A stretch of 5,031 bases of DNA, taken from positions 1 to 5,031 of the forward strand of contig RDYY01000038.1 in assembly GCA_004293505.1 (NCBI GenBank). Reading direction: 5' to 3'. The DNA comes from Sphingobacteriia bacterium. GTDB lineage: Bacteria > Bacteroidota > Bacteroidia > Chitinophagales > Chitinophagaceae. Each line of letters starts with the position of its first letter. The stretch's first letter is position 1. The notes beneath the pieces were generated by a model that ran no database searches, was not told where the DNA came from, and saw only the letters and a list, made by a program, of their open reading frames with translations. Below, piece by piece: positions 1 to 5,031 of this stretch. A program made the position numbers and the translations under genes.

Positions 1-159
1 AGCGGTATGATTGATTCCCATACCAAAACCTACGAGCAGTTGGCCAAATTATTTCCTCATTTGGAAACCGATAAAGCACCCCCCAATGGTGTATTCGAAC
101 AAGCTTTGGCCGAGAACGAAGCCCATTATTTAACGCCTTTTTTCAAACTCTTGGCATGA
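1..159 (+). CDS. DUF3822 family protein, C-terminal end (partial, 5' end outside window)
   Basis: Frame 1 is open from the first base to a TGA at 157-159 and encodes the last 52 residues of a protein. The fragment contains GMIDSHTKTYEQL followed by LFPHLE and later EAHYLTPFFKLLA. This resembles the C-terminus I recall for Bacteroidota DUF3822 proteins (Gly-Leu-Ile-Asp, Ser, Tyr, Leu, then a Tyr-Phe and a final His-Tyr-Phe patch). DUF3822 proteins are thought to have an actin-like ATPase fold, and their role is unknown. The position directly before rsmD is the usual one for this family in Bacteroidota and supports the call. The stop overlaps the rsmD start as ATGA, so the genes are probably translationally coupled. 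The N-terminal part cannot be assessed. The reading frame is secure; the family name rests on a short tail plus context. Confidence 0.72.
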   Translation, partial: SGMIDSHTKTYEQLAKLFPHLETDKAPPNGVFEQALAENEAHYLTPFFKLLA

Positions 160-689
160 GGATCATTTCGGGAAAATGGGGGGGGAGGCGCATTCAGCCA
201 CCCGCTCACATGCCGCACACCCGTCCTACCACTGACATTGCCAAAGAAGGACTCTTCAATATTTTACAAAACCGCATGACATTTGAAGACGCCAAGACCT
301 TGGATTTGTTTGGCGGTACCGGATGCATCAGTTATGAATTGGCCTCCCGCGGTGCAACCGACCAGACCATAGTAGAGAAAGACCCTATCATGGCGGCTTT
401 CATCCAAAAAAACATGGAAAACTTTGGTCACACCGGTTTCCAGATTTTAAAAATGGATGTTTTTGCTTTTTTGCAACACGCCAAAGACCCTTACGATTTT
501 ATTTTTGCTGGACCTCCCTATGCATTGGGTCCCATAGATGAATTGCCCAAACTGATCGTGTCCCAAGGCTTGATAGCCCAGGGTGGTTTTTTTGTGTTGG
601 AACACACACCCCGCAATACGTATGAAAAATATGCGGGCTTTCAGTTTGCGCGCAACTACGGCACCACGGTCTTTAGCTTTTTTGCTTAG
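156..689 (+). CDS. rsmD: 16S rRNA (guanine(966)-N(2))-methyltransferase RsmD
   Basis: This SAM-dependent methyltransferase makes m2G966 in 16S rRNA during assembly of the small ribosomal subunit in the cytoplasm. The 177-residue product starts with the family signature RIISGKWGGRRI (2-13), followed by RPTTDIAKEGLFNIL (23-37), as in E. coli RsmD. The SAM-binding motif I is DLFGGTG at 50-56, and the acidic motif II residue is probably E74 or D76 in VEKDP. The catalytic motif IV, usually DPPY/F or NPPY/F, reads GPPY at 119-122 (FAGPPYALG), which is unusual for the family as a whole. The C-terminus RNYGTTVFSFF is typical of short Bacteroidota versions; E. coli RsmD is somewhat longer (about 198 residues). 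The ATG overlaps the preceding stop as ATGA, and the conserved N-terminus begins at that Met, so the start is firm. The TAG at 687-689 overlaps the stop of the convergent gene. Confidence 0.95.
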   Translation: MRIISGKWGGRRIQPPAHMPHTRPTTDIAKEGLFNILQNRMTFEDAKTLDLFGGTGCISYELASRGATDQTIVEKDPIMAAFIQKNMENFGHTGFQILKMDVFAFLQHAKDPYDFIFAGPPYALGPIDELPKLIVSQGLIAQGGFFVLEHTPRNTYEKYAGFQFARNYGTTVFSFFA

Positions 690-1429
690 TCCACCGAGCT
701 GGGGTGTCTTTCTCTGCCACTGCGGATTTCGTCAATGGTAAAGAGCAATGACAATTGAAAGAAATTCTTGTTGTTGTCTTTGCCTGATCCCAACAAATCA
801 GTACGGTTGAGTATGCCAGATTGCAGGGTAAAATTGGGGTGCATGACCCAGCCCAATCCAGCATAAAACCTGTTTTGTTCAAAAAAGGGGTTTCGATTGT
901 GCAAGAAAAATTCGTTGGACACATTCAAATACACAGCCCCGTTTTCAATTTTGGGTTTGTTGAACGGATAGAGCAAATTGATGCGGTACCGGAAGCGGTT
1001 GCGGTAACCCTGAGAGGTAAACCTTTGCTCGAAACGATAGCGGTGTTCCAGTTTTACCCTGCCCCAATTGTTGTTCAACACCAGTTGTTGCCAAATGCGG
1101 AACTCATCGTTTTGAACCGGGGTTGAAAATTCTTTTTCGTCAAATTGGTAAGTGGTGTACCGCCCGCCAGCCAAGACCAAGCTGATGTTTTTTGGAAAAT
1201 TATACCCCACACCAAATTTGTATTCGTGGTAAGAGAAAGCCCTGTTCACTTTTAAACTGCGCACCTGCGCTTCGGCAATGGCAAACCATTTTTTATTAAA
1301 ATTTTTCTTGGCACTCAACACATACCATCCGCCCACACCGCCAGGAATTTGCGCCGACGCAGCAAATGGTGAGAAAAAAGCCATCACAAGGATGGCTTTG
1401 AAAAAATATTTTGAAATCGGTCGATTCAA
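686..1429 (-). CDS. DUF2490 domain outer-membrane protein, predicted secreted beta-barrel
   Basis: The product is probably an outer-membrane beta-barrel of the DUF2490 family, function unknown. Landmarks (numbered from the TTG at 1429, 247 residues) are LEHRYRFEQRF at 127-137, NRFRYRINL at 144-152, NEFFLHN at 172-178 and FEQNRFYAGLGW at 183-194, all characteristic of the family. Alternating hydrophobic/aromatic stretches fit amphipathic beta-strands. No ATG gives a usable start: the only in-frame one (1384) would leave an 11-residue signal peptide with no basic residue. TTG at 1429 gives MNRPISKYFFKAILVMAFF...AASA, a good signal peptide cleaved before Q27. A further TTG at 1477 lies inside the E2 gene and would add 16 polar residues before the signal. 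The gene follows E2 by 4 bases and is probably co-transcribed with it. After the last strand (FFQLSLLFTI, 223-232) there is a 15-residue charged tail, odd for a barrel that normally ends in an aromatic residue. The family call is strong; the start is inferred. Confidence 0.85.
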   Translation of the reverse strand: MNRPISKYFFKAILVMAFFSPFAASAQIPGGVGGWYVLSAKKNFNKKWFAIAEAQVRSLKVNRAFSYHEYKFGVGYNFPKNISLVLAGGRYTTYQFDEKEFSTPVQNDEFRIWQQLVLNNNWGRVKLEHRYRFEQRFTSQGYRNRFRYRINLLYPFNKPKIENGAVYLNVSNEFFLHNRNPFFEQNRFYAGLGWVMHPNFTLQSGILNRTDLLGSGKDNNKNFFQLSLLFTIDEIRSGRERHPSSVD

Positions 1430-1433
1430 TGCG

Positions 1434-3263
1434 CTAGATATAGTGGAACCATTGTTTGTTGTAGTCCCAATTTTCAAAAGCCTTGGCCACAGCCGTCAAG
1501 AAGCTGGCACCAATGCTGCCATCCACAATGCGGTGGTCATAACTGAGCGACAAATACATCATGTGGCGGATGGCAATGTAATCGCCTTCAGGACCTTCCA
1601 TGACCATGGGTCTTTTCTTGATGGCACCCACGGCTAAAATGGCTACCTGGGGTTGACTGATGATGGGTGTTCCCATCAAGCTGCCAAAAGTACCCACATT
1701 GGTCAGGGTAAAAGTTCCGCCTTGTGTGTCTTCGGGTTTCAAGCGGTTGTTGCGGGCGGCATCGGCCATGCCATTCACGGCCTTGCTGAGTCCAACAATG
1801 TTCAGTTGATCAGCTCCTTTGATGACGGGCACAATCAAATTACCCGTGGGCAAAGCAGTGGCCATGCCAATGTTGATGTCTTTTTTCAACACGATGCGGT
1901 CACCATCAATGGAACAATTGATGTAAGGGTATTGCTTCATCACTTCCACAATGCACTCAATGAACATGGGGGTGTAAGTGAGTTTGGTAGACTCGCGGTA
2001 TTCAAATTCTTTCTTGACTTTTTCGCGCCACAAGACCATGTTGGTGACATCGGCTTCCGCAAAACTGGTCACGTGGGGACTGGTGTGCTTGCTGTCGACC
2101 ATGTGTTTGGCAATCAACTTGCGCATGCGGTCCATCTCGATGATCTCGGTCAAGCCACTGACTTGAACGGAACTGGGATCGGATATTTTATGTCCAGTTT
2201 GCAGCTTGGGGGCCACAGCCACGGGGGCGGGAGGTGCGGCAGCTGCAACGGGCACAGGTGCTGGAACGGGCGCAGGCGCTGCTACTGTTACTGGTGCAGC
2301 CACAGGTACGGGGGCTGGTGGTGCAACAGTGTCTGCAGGAGAAGCAACAAGTGCTGATGCAAGTACGGGTGCCGATGGGGCGGGTGTTTCTTGCCAATGG
2401 GCAGGAGCGGGTGTTGCAGGAGCCGGAGCTGCTGTTACACCAGGATCTTGTGGATAATGAACAGGTGCTGCTGGTGCCGGAGCTGATACAGGGGCTGGAG
2501 CTGGTGCGGCCATTGGTGCGGGCACTTCAACTGGCACTGCTGCGGGCACAGGTGCGGCAACAGGAGCAGGTTGTGGAGCAGGCGCTGGGGCTGGCGGCGC
2601 AGGCGCGTAAACAGGAGCGGGAGCGTAAGCAGGTACACGACCTGCTTTTTTATCGACCAAGTATTGTAAAATGTCTTTTTTGGACACCCTGCCATCGTTG
2701 CCCGTGCCAGGAATTCTTTCCAGTTCGCTCAAAGAAATGCCTTCGCTGTTGGCAATGTTCAACACCAGGGGAGAATAAAAACGGTTGCCCATGGCTTTGG
2801 GCAAATTTTCCGCAACAAATGCGGCGGGTTGATAAGGTATTTCAGCTGGCGCTGCTTCGGGCACAGGTGCAGCAACGGGGCTTGCAATGGGTGCTGGCGG
2901 CGCAGGCGCAACAACAGGAGCAGGTGGTGGAACAGAGGCAGGTGCAGGTGCGACTAGAGGTGGTGGAGCGGGTGCGGCAACAGGTGCAGGTGGTGGAGCG
3001 GGTGCAGCCACTGCAGCAGTGGCTTCGGTTTCAATGCGGGCAATCACTGTGCCAATGGGCACCACATCATTGACCTGAAAAAGAATTTCTTTGATGGTTC
3101 CGGCAACAGTAGAAGGCACTTCACTGTCCACCTTATCGGTGGCAATGTCCAACAAGGTTTCATCCAATTGAACCTTGTCGCCAATGCCTTTGTGCCACTT
3201 TAAAATAGTGGCTTCCATGATGCTTTCGCCCAATTTGGGCATCACCAATTCCGCTATTGCCAT
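1434..3263 (-). CDS. 2-oxo acid dehydrogenase E2 component (lipoyl-dependent acyltransferase)
   Basis: E2 forms the core of a 2-oxo acid dehydrogenase complex and moves the acyl group from E1 to CoA through a lipoyl arm that E3 reoxidises. From ATG 3263 the protein has 609 residues. Residues 1-80 are one lipoyl domain, with the lipoylated Lys probably K44 in TDKVDSEV. Residues 81-142 are an Ala/Pro linker. Residues 162-203 are the peripheral subunit-binding domain (FYSPLVLNIA, then GTGNDGRVSKKDIL). Residues 208-352 are a very long second Ala/Pro/Val linker. Residues 367-609 are the catalytic domain, with YDHRIVDG at 575-582 giving the catalytic H577 and D581. An upstream TTG (3302) would overlap the candidate promoter and lengthen the protein before the lipoyl domain, so ATG 3263 is preferred. 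Substrate (pyruvate, 2-oxoglutarate or branched-chain 2-oxo acid) cannot be settled; the architecture and LGESIMEATILKWHK would fit a branched-chain or pyruvate enzyme. No E1 or E3 gene is adjacent in the window. Confidence 0.95.
   Translation of the reverse strand: MAIAELVMPKLGESIMEATILKWHKGIGDKVQLDETLLDIATDKVDSEVPSTVAGTIKEILFQVNDVVPIGTVIARIETEATAAVAAPAPPPAPVAAPAPPPLVAPAPASVPPPAPVVAPAPPAPIASPVAAPVPEAAPAEIPYQPAAFVAENLPKAMGNRFYSPLVLNIANSEGISLSELERIPGTGNDGRVSKKDILQYLVDKKAGRVPAYAPAPVYAPAPPAPAPAPQPAPVAAPVPAAVPVEVPAPMAAPAPAPVSAPAPAAPVHYPQDPGVTAAPAPATPAPAHWQETPAPSAPVLASALVASPADTVAPPAPVPVAAPVTVAAPAPVPAPVPVAAAAPPAPVAVAPKLQTGHKISDPSSVQVSGLTEIIEMDRMRKLIAKHMVDSKHTSPHVTSFAEADVTNMVLWREKVKKEFEYRESTKLTYTPMFIECIVEVMKQYPYINCSIDGDRIVLKKDINIGMATALPTGNLIVPVIKGADQLNIVGLSKAVNGMADAARNNRLKPEDTQGGTFTLTNVGTFGSLMGTPIISQPQVAILAVGAIKKRPMVMEGPEGDYIAIRHMMYLSLSYDHRIVDGSIGASFLTAVAKAFENWDYNKQWFHYI
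2208..2642 (-). other. Long Ala/Pro/Val linker-coding region of E2 (low complexity)
   Basis: This stretch encodes about 145 residues (208-352) made almost wholly of Ala, Pro and Val, joining the subunit-binding domain to the catalytic domain. The DNA is visibly richer in G+C than the flanking genes and is built of degenerate GGTGC/GGAGC/GCAAC-like units on the plus strand. A few non-repetitive islands interrupt it, such as HYPQDPGV (269-276) and HWQET (289-293). The reading frame stays intact throughout and continues into a normal catalytic domain, so I see no sign of a broken gene. Linkers at this position in E2 proteins are commonly a few tens of residues long, so this one is long. Confidence 0.85.
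2526..2618. repeat. Duplicated linker block, copy B (in second E2 linker)
   Basis: Bases 2526-2561 match 2841-2876 at 32 of 36 positions by hand alignment. Further along, 2590-2606 is identical to 2893-2909 (17 bases), and 2611-2618 is identical to 2914-2921. The offset changes from 315 to 303, meaning a 12-base (four-codon) indel lies between the two halves. The encoded peptides also align: APVYAPAPPAPAPAPQPAPV followed by AAPVPAAVPVEVP here, against APVVAPAPPAPIASPV followed by AAPVPEAAPAEIP in the first linker. Confidence 0.75.
2841..2921. repeat. Duplicated linker block, copy A (in first E2 linker)
   Basis: This is the partner of the block at 2526-2618. It lies in the linker between the lipoyl and subunit-binding domains, so the two copies flank the sequence coding for the subunit-binding domain. 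Identity is highest at the two ends (32/36 and 17/17 bases), with a four-codon length difference between them. Low-complexity composition alone could give shorter matches, but the order of the matching parts and the interspersed non-Ala/Pro positions (Glu in AEIP and VEVP) favour a real duplication. Confidence 0.75.
2958..3005. repeat. Tandem 18-bp perfect repeats, 30-bp period, in first E2 linker
   Basis: An 18-base unit at 2958-2975 (aggtggtggagcgggtgc) recurs without change at 2988-3005, exactly 30 bases (ten codons) away. Its first ten bases occur a third time at 2922-2931. On the coding strand the units encode APAPPP-type peptides directly after the lipoyl domain. The codon-multiple spacing keeps the frame, as expected for a linker that grows or shrinks by slippage or unequal recombination. 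Confidence 0.8.
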
Positions 3264-3274
3264 ACAATCGTTTT

Positions 3275-3286
3275 GATTACGTAATC
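3275..3286. promoter_or_regulatory. Perfect 12-bp palindrome, possible operator, in E2 leader
   Basis: GATTACGTAATC is its own reverse complement and lies 11 bases before the E2 start codon, downstream of the candidate -7 element. A further GATTA lies just upstream on the coding strand (3297-3293). Position and symmetry would suit a dimeric repressor site, but no regulator is identified, and the palindrome has no loop or T-run, so it does not look like a terminator. Confidence 0.35.
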
Positions 3287-3299
3287 CACTACTAATCAA

Positions 3300-3333
3300 C
3301 AAATATACCCCCTAGGGTCGCATTTTTATTCAA
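3300..3333 (-). promoter_or_regulatory. Candidate Bacteroidota-type promoter for the E2-DUF2490 unit
   Basis: On the minus strand the -7 element TATATTTG (3307-3300) matches TAnnTTTG exactly. A TTG at 3333-3331 lies 23 bases upstream, at the wide end of the spacing described for Flavobacterium-type promoters (TTG, 17-23 bases, TAnnTTTG). The element sits in the spacer between cinA and E2 and would give a leader of roughly 30 bases. The -33 part overlaps the cinA stop region. The match is by eye only; AT-rich spacers can give such hits by chance. Confidence 0.45.
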
Positions 3334-4595
3334 CTCTTTTCCACAATGTATTGGCGCAAATAATTCATGGCTTGCAAGGCTGTCCATTCAATGTTTTTGG
3401 CCCGGTCAAAACGCAAGTGAATGCACTGGGCTTGGGTGCCAGCCGGTCCACTCACGGCCATCCACACCGTACCCACAGGCTTTTCTGGCGTGGCCCCACC
3501 AGGCCCCATGATGCCACTCACGGCAATGGCATAATCCGTACTGAATTTCTGGCGAATGCCTTCGGCCATCTGCCTCACAACGGGTTCACTCACTACGCCC
3601 ACCGTTATGGCGTCTTGGTGGCTTACCCCCAACTCAGATTCTTTGATGCGATTGGAATAGCTGACCACCGACCCAATGAAAAAAGCCGAAGAGCCGGGGT
3701 GTTTGCTCAACAAATGAGCCATGAAGCCGCCGGTGCAACTCTCGGCCGTGGCCAGGGTTTGGTTTCTTTCCAACAACAATTGCCCAACAATTTTTTCCAT
3801 GGGCAGGTCGGCCTTGGCCACCAAATATTCACCCACCGCCACTTGCAAGCCTTGGAACAATGTTTCCAATTGGTTTTCCAAAGCTGCTTTGTCCATGCCC
3901 CAAGCGCTCAGGCGCAAACGTACCATGCCGTGGTTGGGCAAATAGGCCAACTTCACATCTGAAGGTAAACTGGCTTCGAAATCTTTTATTTTCTCGGCCA
4001 AGAAAGACTCGCCCACACCAGCGGTGATCAAGGTTTTGTGCACCACATGGCCCGTTTTAAAATGGGTCAGCAAACGCGGCATCACTTCGTTTTCCATCAA
4101 CCATTGCATCTCCATGGGAACACCGGGCAAAGACACATATACCACGCCGTCTTTTTCAAACCACATACCAGGTGCTGTTCCTTTTTGGTTCATCAAAACA
4201 GTACAGACATCGGGCACTTCTGCCTGTTTGGCATTGCGCTCGATCATGGGCCGTTTTAAAATATTTTCAAAAATATTTTTCACATGGTCCAAAGTGGGTT
4301 GGTGCACCACCATTTTGCCGCCAAAATAGTTGCAGAGCAAGGGTTTGGTGATGTCGTCGGCTGTGGGTCCCAACCCGCCCGTGATCAATACCAATTGGCC
4401 CTGTTGGGGGGCTTCTGTCAAAGCTTGCCAAATATCGTCCCAGCGGTCGGCCACAGCCACGCGGCGCTTGACCAAAATTCCCGACTGGTTCAACAAGCGG
4501 GCCATCCAAGCACTGTTGGTGTCTATGACTTGTCCATACAGCAATTCGTCGCCAATGGTAATGATGGTGGTAAACAAGGGTTGTGCAGCGGACAT
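3330..4595 (-). CDS. cinA: CinA family protein: MoCF-like domain plus nicotinamide-nucleotide amidase (PncC) domain
   Basis: CinA proteins hydrolyse nicotinamide mononucleotide (NMN) to nicotinate mononucleotide and ammonia in pyridine-nucleotide salvage, in the cytoplasm. Many also carry an N-terminal domain with ADP-ribose pyrophosphatase activity. The 421 residues show both parts. The MoCF-like domain runs from about 8 to 175, with ITIGDELLYGQVIDTNS (12-28), TGGLGPTADD (72-81) and SLPGVPMEM (155-163). A middle region runs to about 262. The CinA C-terminal domain (about 264-418) has TAESCTGG at 283-290, SYSNRIK at 312-318 and SGIMGPGGATPEKPVGTVW at 360-378. The Ser of ESCTGG and the Tyr/Lys of SYSNRIK are the likely active-site residues of the amidase, and all are present. 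Length is that of an intact two-domain family member. The ATG at 4595 puts the conserved ITIGDEL motif close to the N-terminus as usual. It starts 3 bases after the thioesterase stop, so the two share a transcript. The older name, competence/damage-inducible protein, does not prove a role in competence. Confidence 0.95.
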   Translation of the reverse strand: MSAAQPLFTTIITIGDELLYGQVIDTNSAWMARLLNQSGILVKRRVAVADRWDDIWQALTEAPQQGQLVLITGGLGPTADDITKPLLCNYFGGKMVVHQPTLDHVKNIFENILKRPMIERNAKQAEVPDVCTVLMNQKGTAPGMWFEKDGVVYVSLPGVPMEMQWLMENEVMPRLLTHFKTGHVVHKTLITAGVGESFLAEKIKDFEASLPSDVKLAYLPNHGMVRLRLSAWGMDKAALENQLETLFQGLQVAVGEYLVAKADLPMEKIVGQLLLERNQTLATAESCTGGFMAHLLSKHPGSSAFFIGSVVSYSNRIKESELGVSHQDAITVGVVSEPVVRQMAEGIRQKFSTDYAIAVSGIMGPGGATPEKPVGTVWMAVSGPAGTQAQCIHLRFDRAKNIEWTALQAMNYLRQYIVEKS

Positions 4596-4598
4596 GGC

Positions 4599-5006
4599 TT
4601 AAAAATAAGTGGAAAGGGCCGCCAGCATATCGGCTGGCATGCGGCTTCTTTTGTTGGTTTGGGTATCAATGAAAAACAAGGTAACGGCTCCCGTGGTCAA
4701 AAGTTTATTTCTTTCATTAAAAACTTCGTGTTCAAAACGGATTTCGTGTTTGTCGGGCAATTCGCGCAAAATGGTTTTGATGGTGATGTTTTCGTCGTAA
4801 TGGGCAGGCCGTAAAAAATTGACTTCCAGTTTTACCACGGGCATGCGAATGCCCATTTCTTCCATTTTTTTGTAGGTGAAACCCAAGGCCCGTATGGCTT
4901 CTGCCCGGCCCACTTCAAAATATTGTGCATAATTGCCATAGTAAACAATGTCCATTTGGTCGGTTTCGGCATACCGAACACGCAAGTTTGTCAAGTGGGT
5001 GTACAT
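4599..5006 (-). CDS. Acyl-CoA thioesterase, hotdog fold (YbgC/FadM/4HBT type)
   Basis: The 135-residue product is a single-domain hotdog thioesterase that would hydrolyse acyl-CoA thioesters in the cytoplasm. The signature RVRYAETDQMDIVYYGNYAQ begins at residue 9, and YFEVGRAEAIRALG (29-42) forms the start of the central helix. D16 aligns with the catalytic Asp of the 4-hydroxybenzoyl-CoA thioesterase family (CDPAGIV). Later motifs are VVKLEVNFLRPAHYDE (57-72), IRFEHEVFNE (89-98) and a strand TTGAVTLFFID (104-114), all normal for the family. The Asp at 19, where relatives often have Gly (TDQMG), is a small oddity. The gene is complete: the start is ATG at 5006, and an in-frame TAA at 5027-5025 blocks any earlier start. 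cinA follows after 3 bases, so the two are likely co-transcribed. The natural acyl substrate cannot be inferred; a tol-pal or 4-hydroxybenzoate role is not supported by the neighbours seen here. Confidence 0.92.
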   Translation of the reverse strand: MYTHLTNLRVRYAETDQMDIVYYGNYAQYFEVGRAEAIRALGFTYKKMEEMGIRMPVVKLEVNFLRPAHYDENITIKTILRELPDKHEIRFEHEVFNERNKLLTTGAVTLFFIDTQTNKRSRMPADMLAALSTYF

Positions 5007-5019
5007 GGCCCGTTTTCGG

Positions 5020-5027
5020 CAAAATTA
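5020..5027 (-). promoter_or_regulatory. Candidate -7 promoter element before the thioesterase gene
   Basis: The minus strand reads TAATTTTG, an exact TAnnTTTG match, ending 13 bases before the ATG at 5006. The -33 element would lie beyond the window edge and cannot be tested. If real, transcription would begin only a few bases before the start codon, giving a very short leader. Confidence 0.3.
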
Positions 5028-5031
5028 ATGC

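Noticed and set aside
660..720. Search for a bidirectional terminator between rsmD and the DUF2490 gene
   Set aside because: Only a T-run within the rsmD end and a 3-bp stem are present; no hairpin strong enough to call.
1653..2357. 234-residue open frame on the plus strand opposite E2
   Set aside because: It lies antisense to the conserved E2 catalytic domain and ends in a Cys/Gly/Arg-rich run that mirrors the Ala/Pro linker. No recognisable domain; it is a composition shadow.
2206..2457. Gly/Ala/Thr-rich open frame resembling a collagen- or PE_PGRS-like repeat protein
   Set aside because: It is the antiparallel frame of the Ala/Pro linker (complement of GCN/CCN codons) and has no independent start context.
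2208..3023. Repetitive G-rich units considered as a CRISPR or minisatellite array
   Set aside because: Repeats are degenerate, in frame and fully explained by Ala/Pro/Val codons of E2; there are no uniform repeats with unique spacers.
2234..3073. 279-residue Gln/Leu/Val-rich open frame on the plus strand
   Set aside because: The Gln-Val-Leu-Glu pattern is the out-of-phase complement of the Ala/Pro codon repeats. Stops are rare there because of the low-complexity DNA, not because of selection.
3351..3962. 203-residue plus-strand open frame opposite cinA
   Set aside because: Antisense to a well-conserved CinA coding frame; no family resemblance and no promoter seen.
4254..4283. AT-rich direct repeat (AATATTTT twice) inside cinA
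   Set aside because: It encodes an ordinary helical stretch (VKNIFENILK) in frame; chance repetition of Asn/Ile/Phe/Lys codons explains it.
4284..4814. 176-residue plus-strand open frame spanning the cinA/thioesterase junction
   Set aside because: It runs across the junction of two firmly identified genes on the other strand and has no recognisable motif.

Overview
The window looks like an ordinary chromosomal segment of a member of the Bacteroidota, probably in or near the Chitinophagales. Support comes from the gene families (DUF3822 upstream of rsmD, a DUF2490 outer-membrane protein), the lack of Shine-Dalgarno sequences before the starts, and two matches to the Bacteroidota -7 promoter element TAnnTTTG. 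The genus cannot be read from the sequence. Six protein genes fill almost the whole window. I see no RNA gene, mobile element or CRISPR array.

Positions 1-689, plus strand: the C-terminal end of a DUF3822 protein overlaps by ATGA the start of rsmD, the 16S rRNA guanine-966 N2-methyltransferase. The two are probably co-transcribed and translationally coupled. rsmD meets the next gene tail to tail, with the stop codons overlapping over 4 bases.

Positions 686-5006, minus strand, read from right to left: a hotdog-fold acyl-CoA thioesterase (YbgC/FadM type), then 3 bases later a full-length CinA (MoCF-like domain plus PncC nicotinamide-nucleotide amidase domain). A 66-base spacer with a candidate promoter and a perfect 12-bp palindrome follows. 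Next comes a lipoyl-dependent 2-oxo acid dehydrogenase E2 acyltransferase, and 4 bases later a DUF2490 outer-membrane protein whose best start is TTG. The first two genes form one probable transcription unit and the last two another, although read-through between them is possible.

Functionally this is mostly housekeeping: rRNA modification, acyl-CoA hydrolysis, pyridine-nucleotide salvage and oxidative decarboxylation of 2-oxo acids. No E1 or E3 gene for the dehydrogenase complex lies in the window.

I found no convincing undescribed system. The points most worth a second look are a duplicated DNA block shared by the two Ala/Pro linkers of E2, the GPPY version of the catalytic DPPY motif in RsmD, and the promoter/palindrome arrangement before E2.
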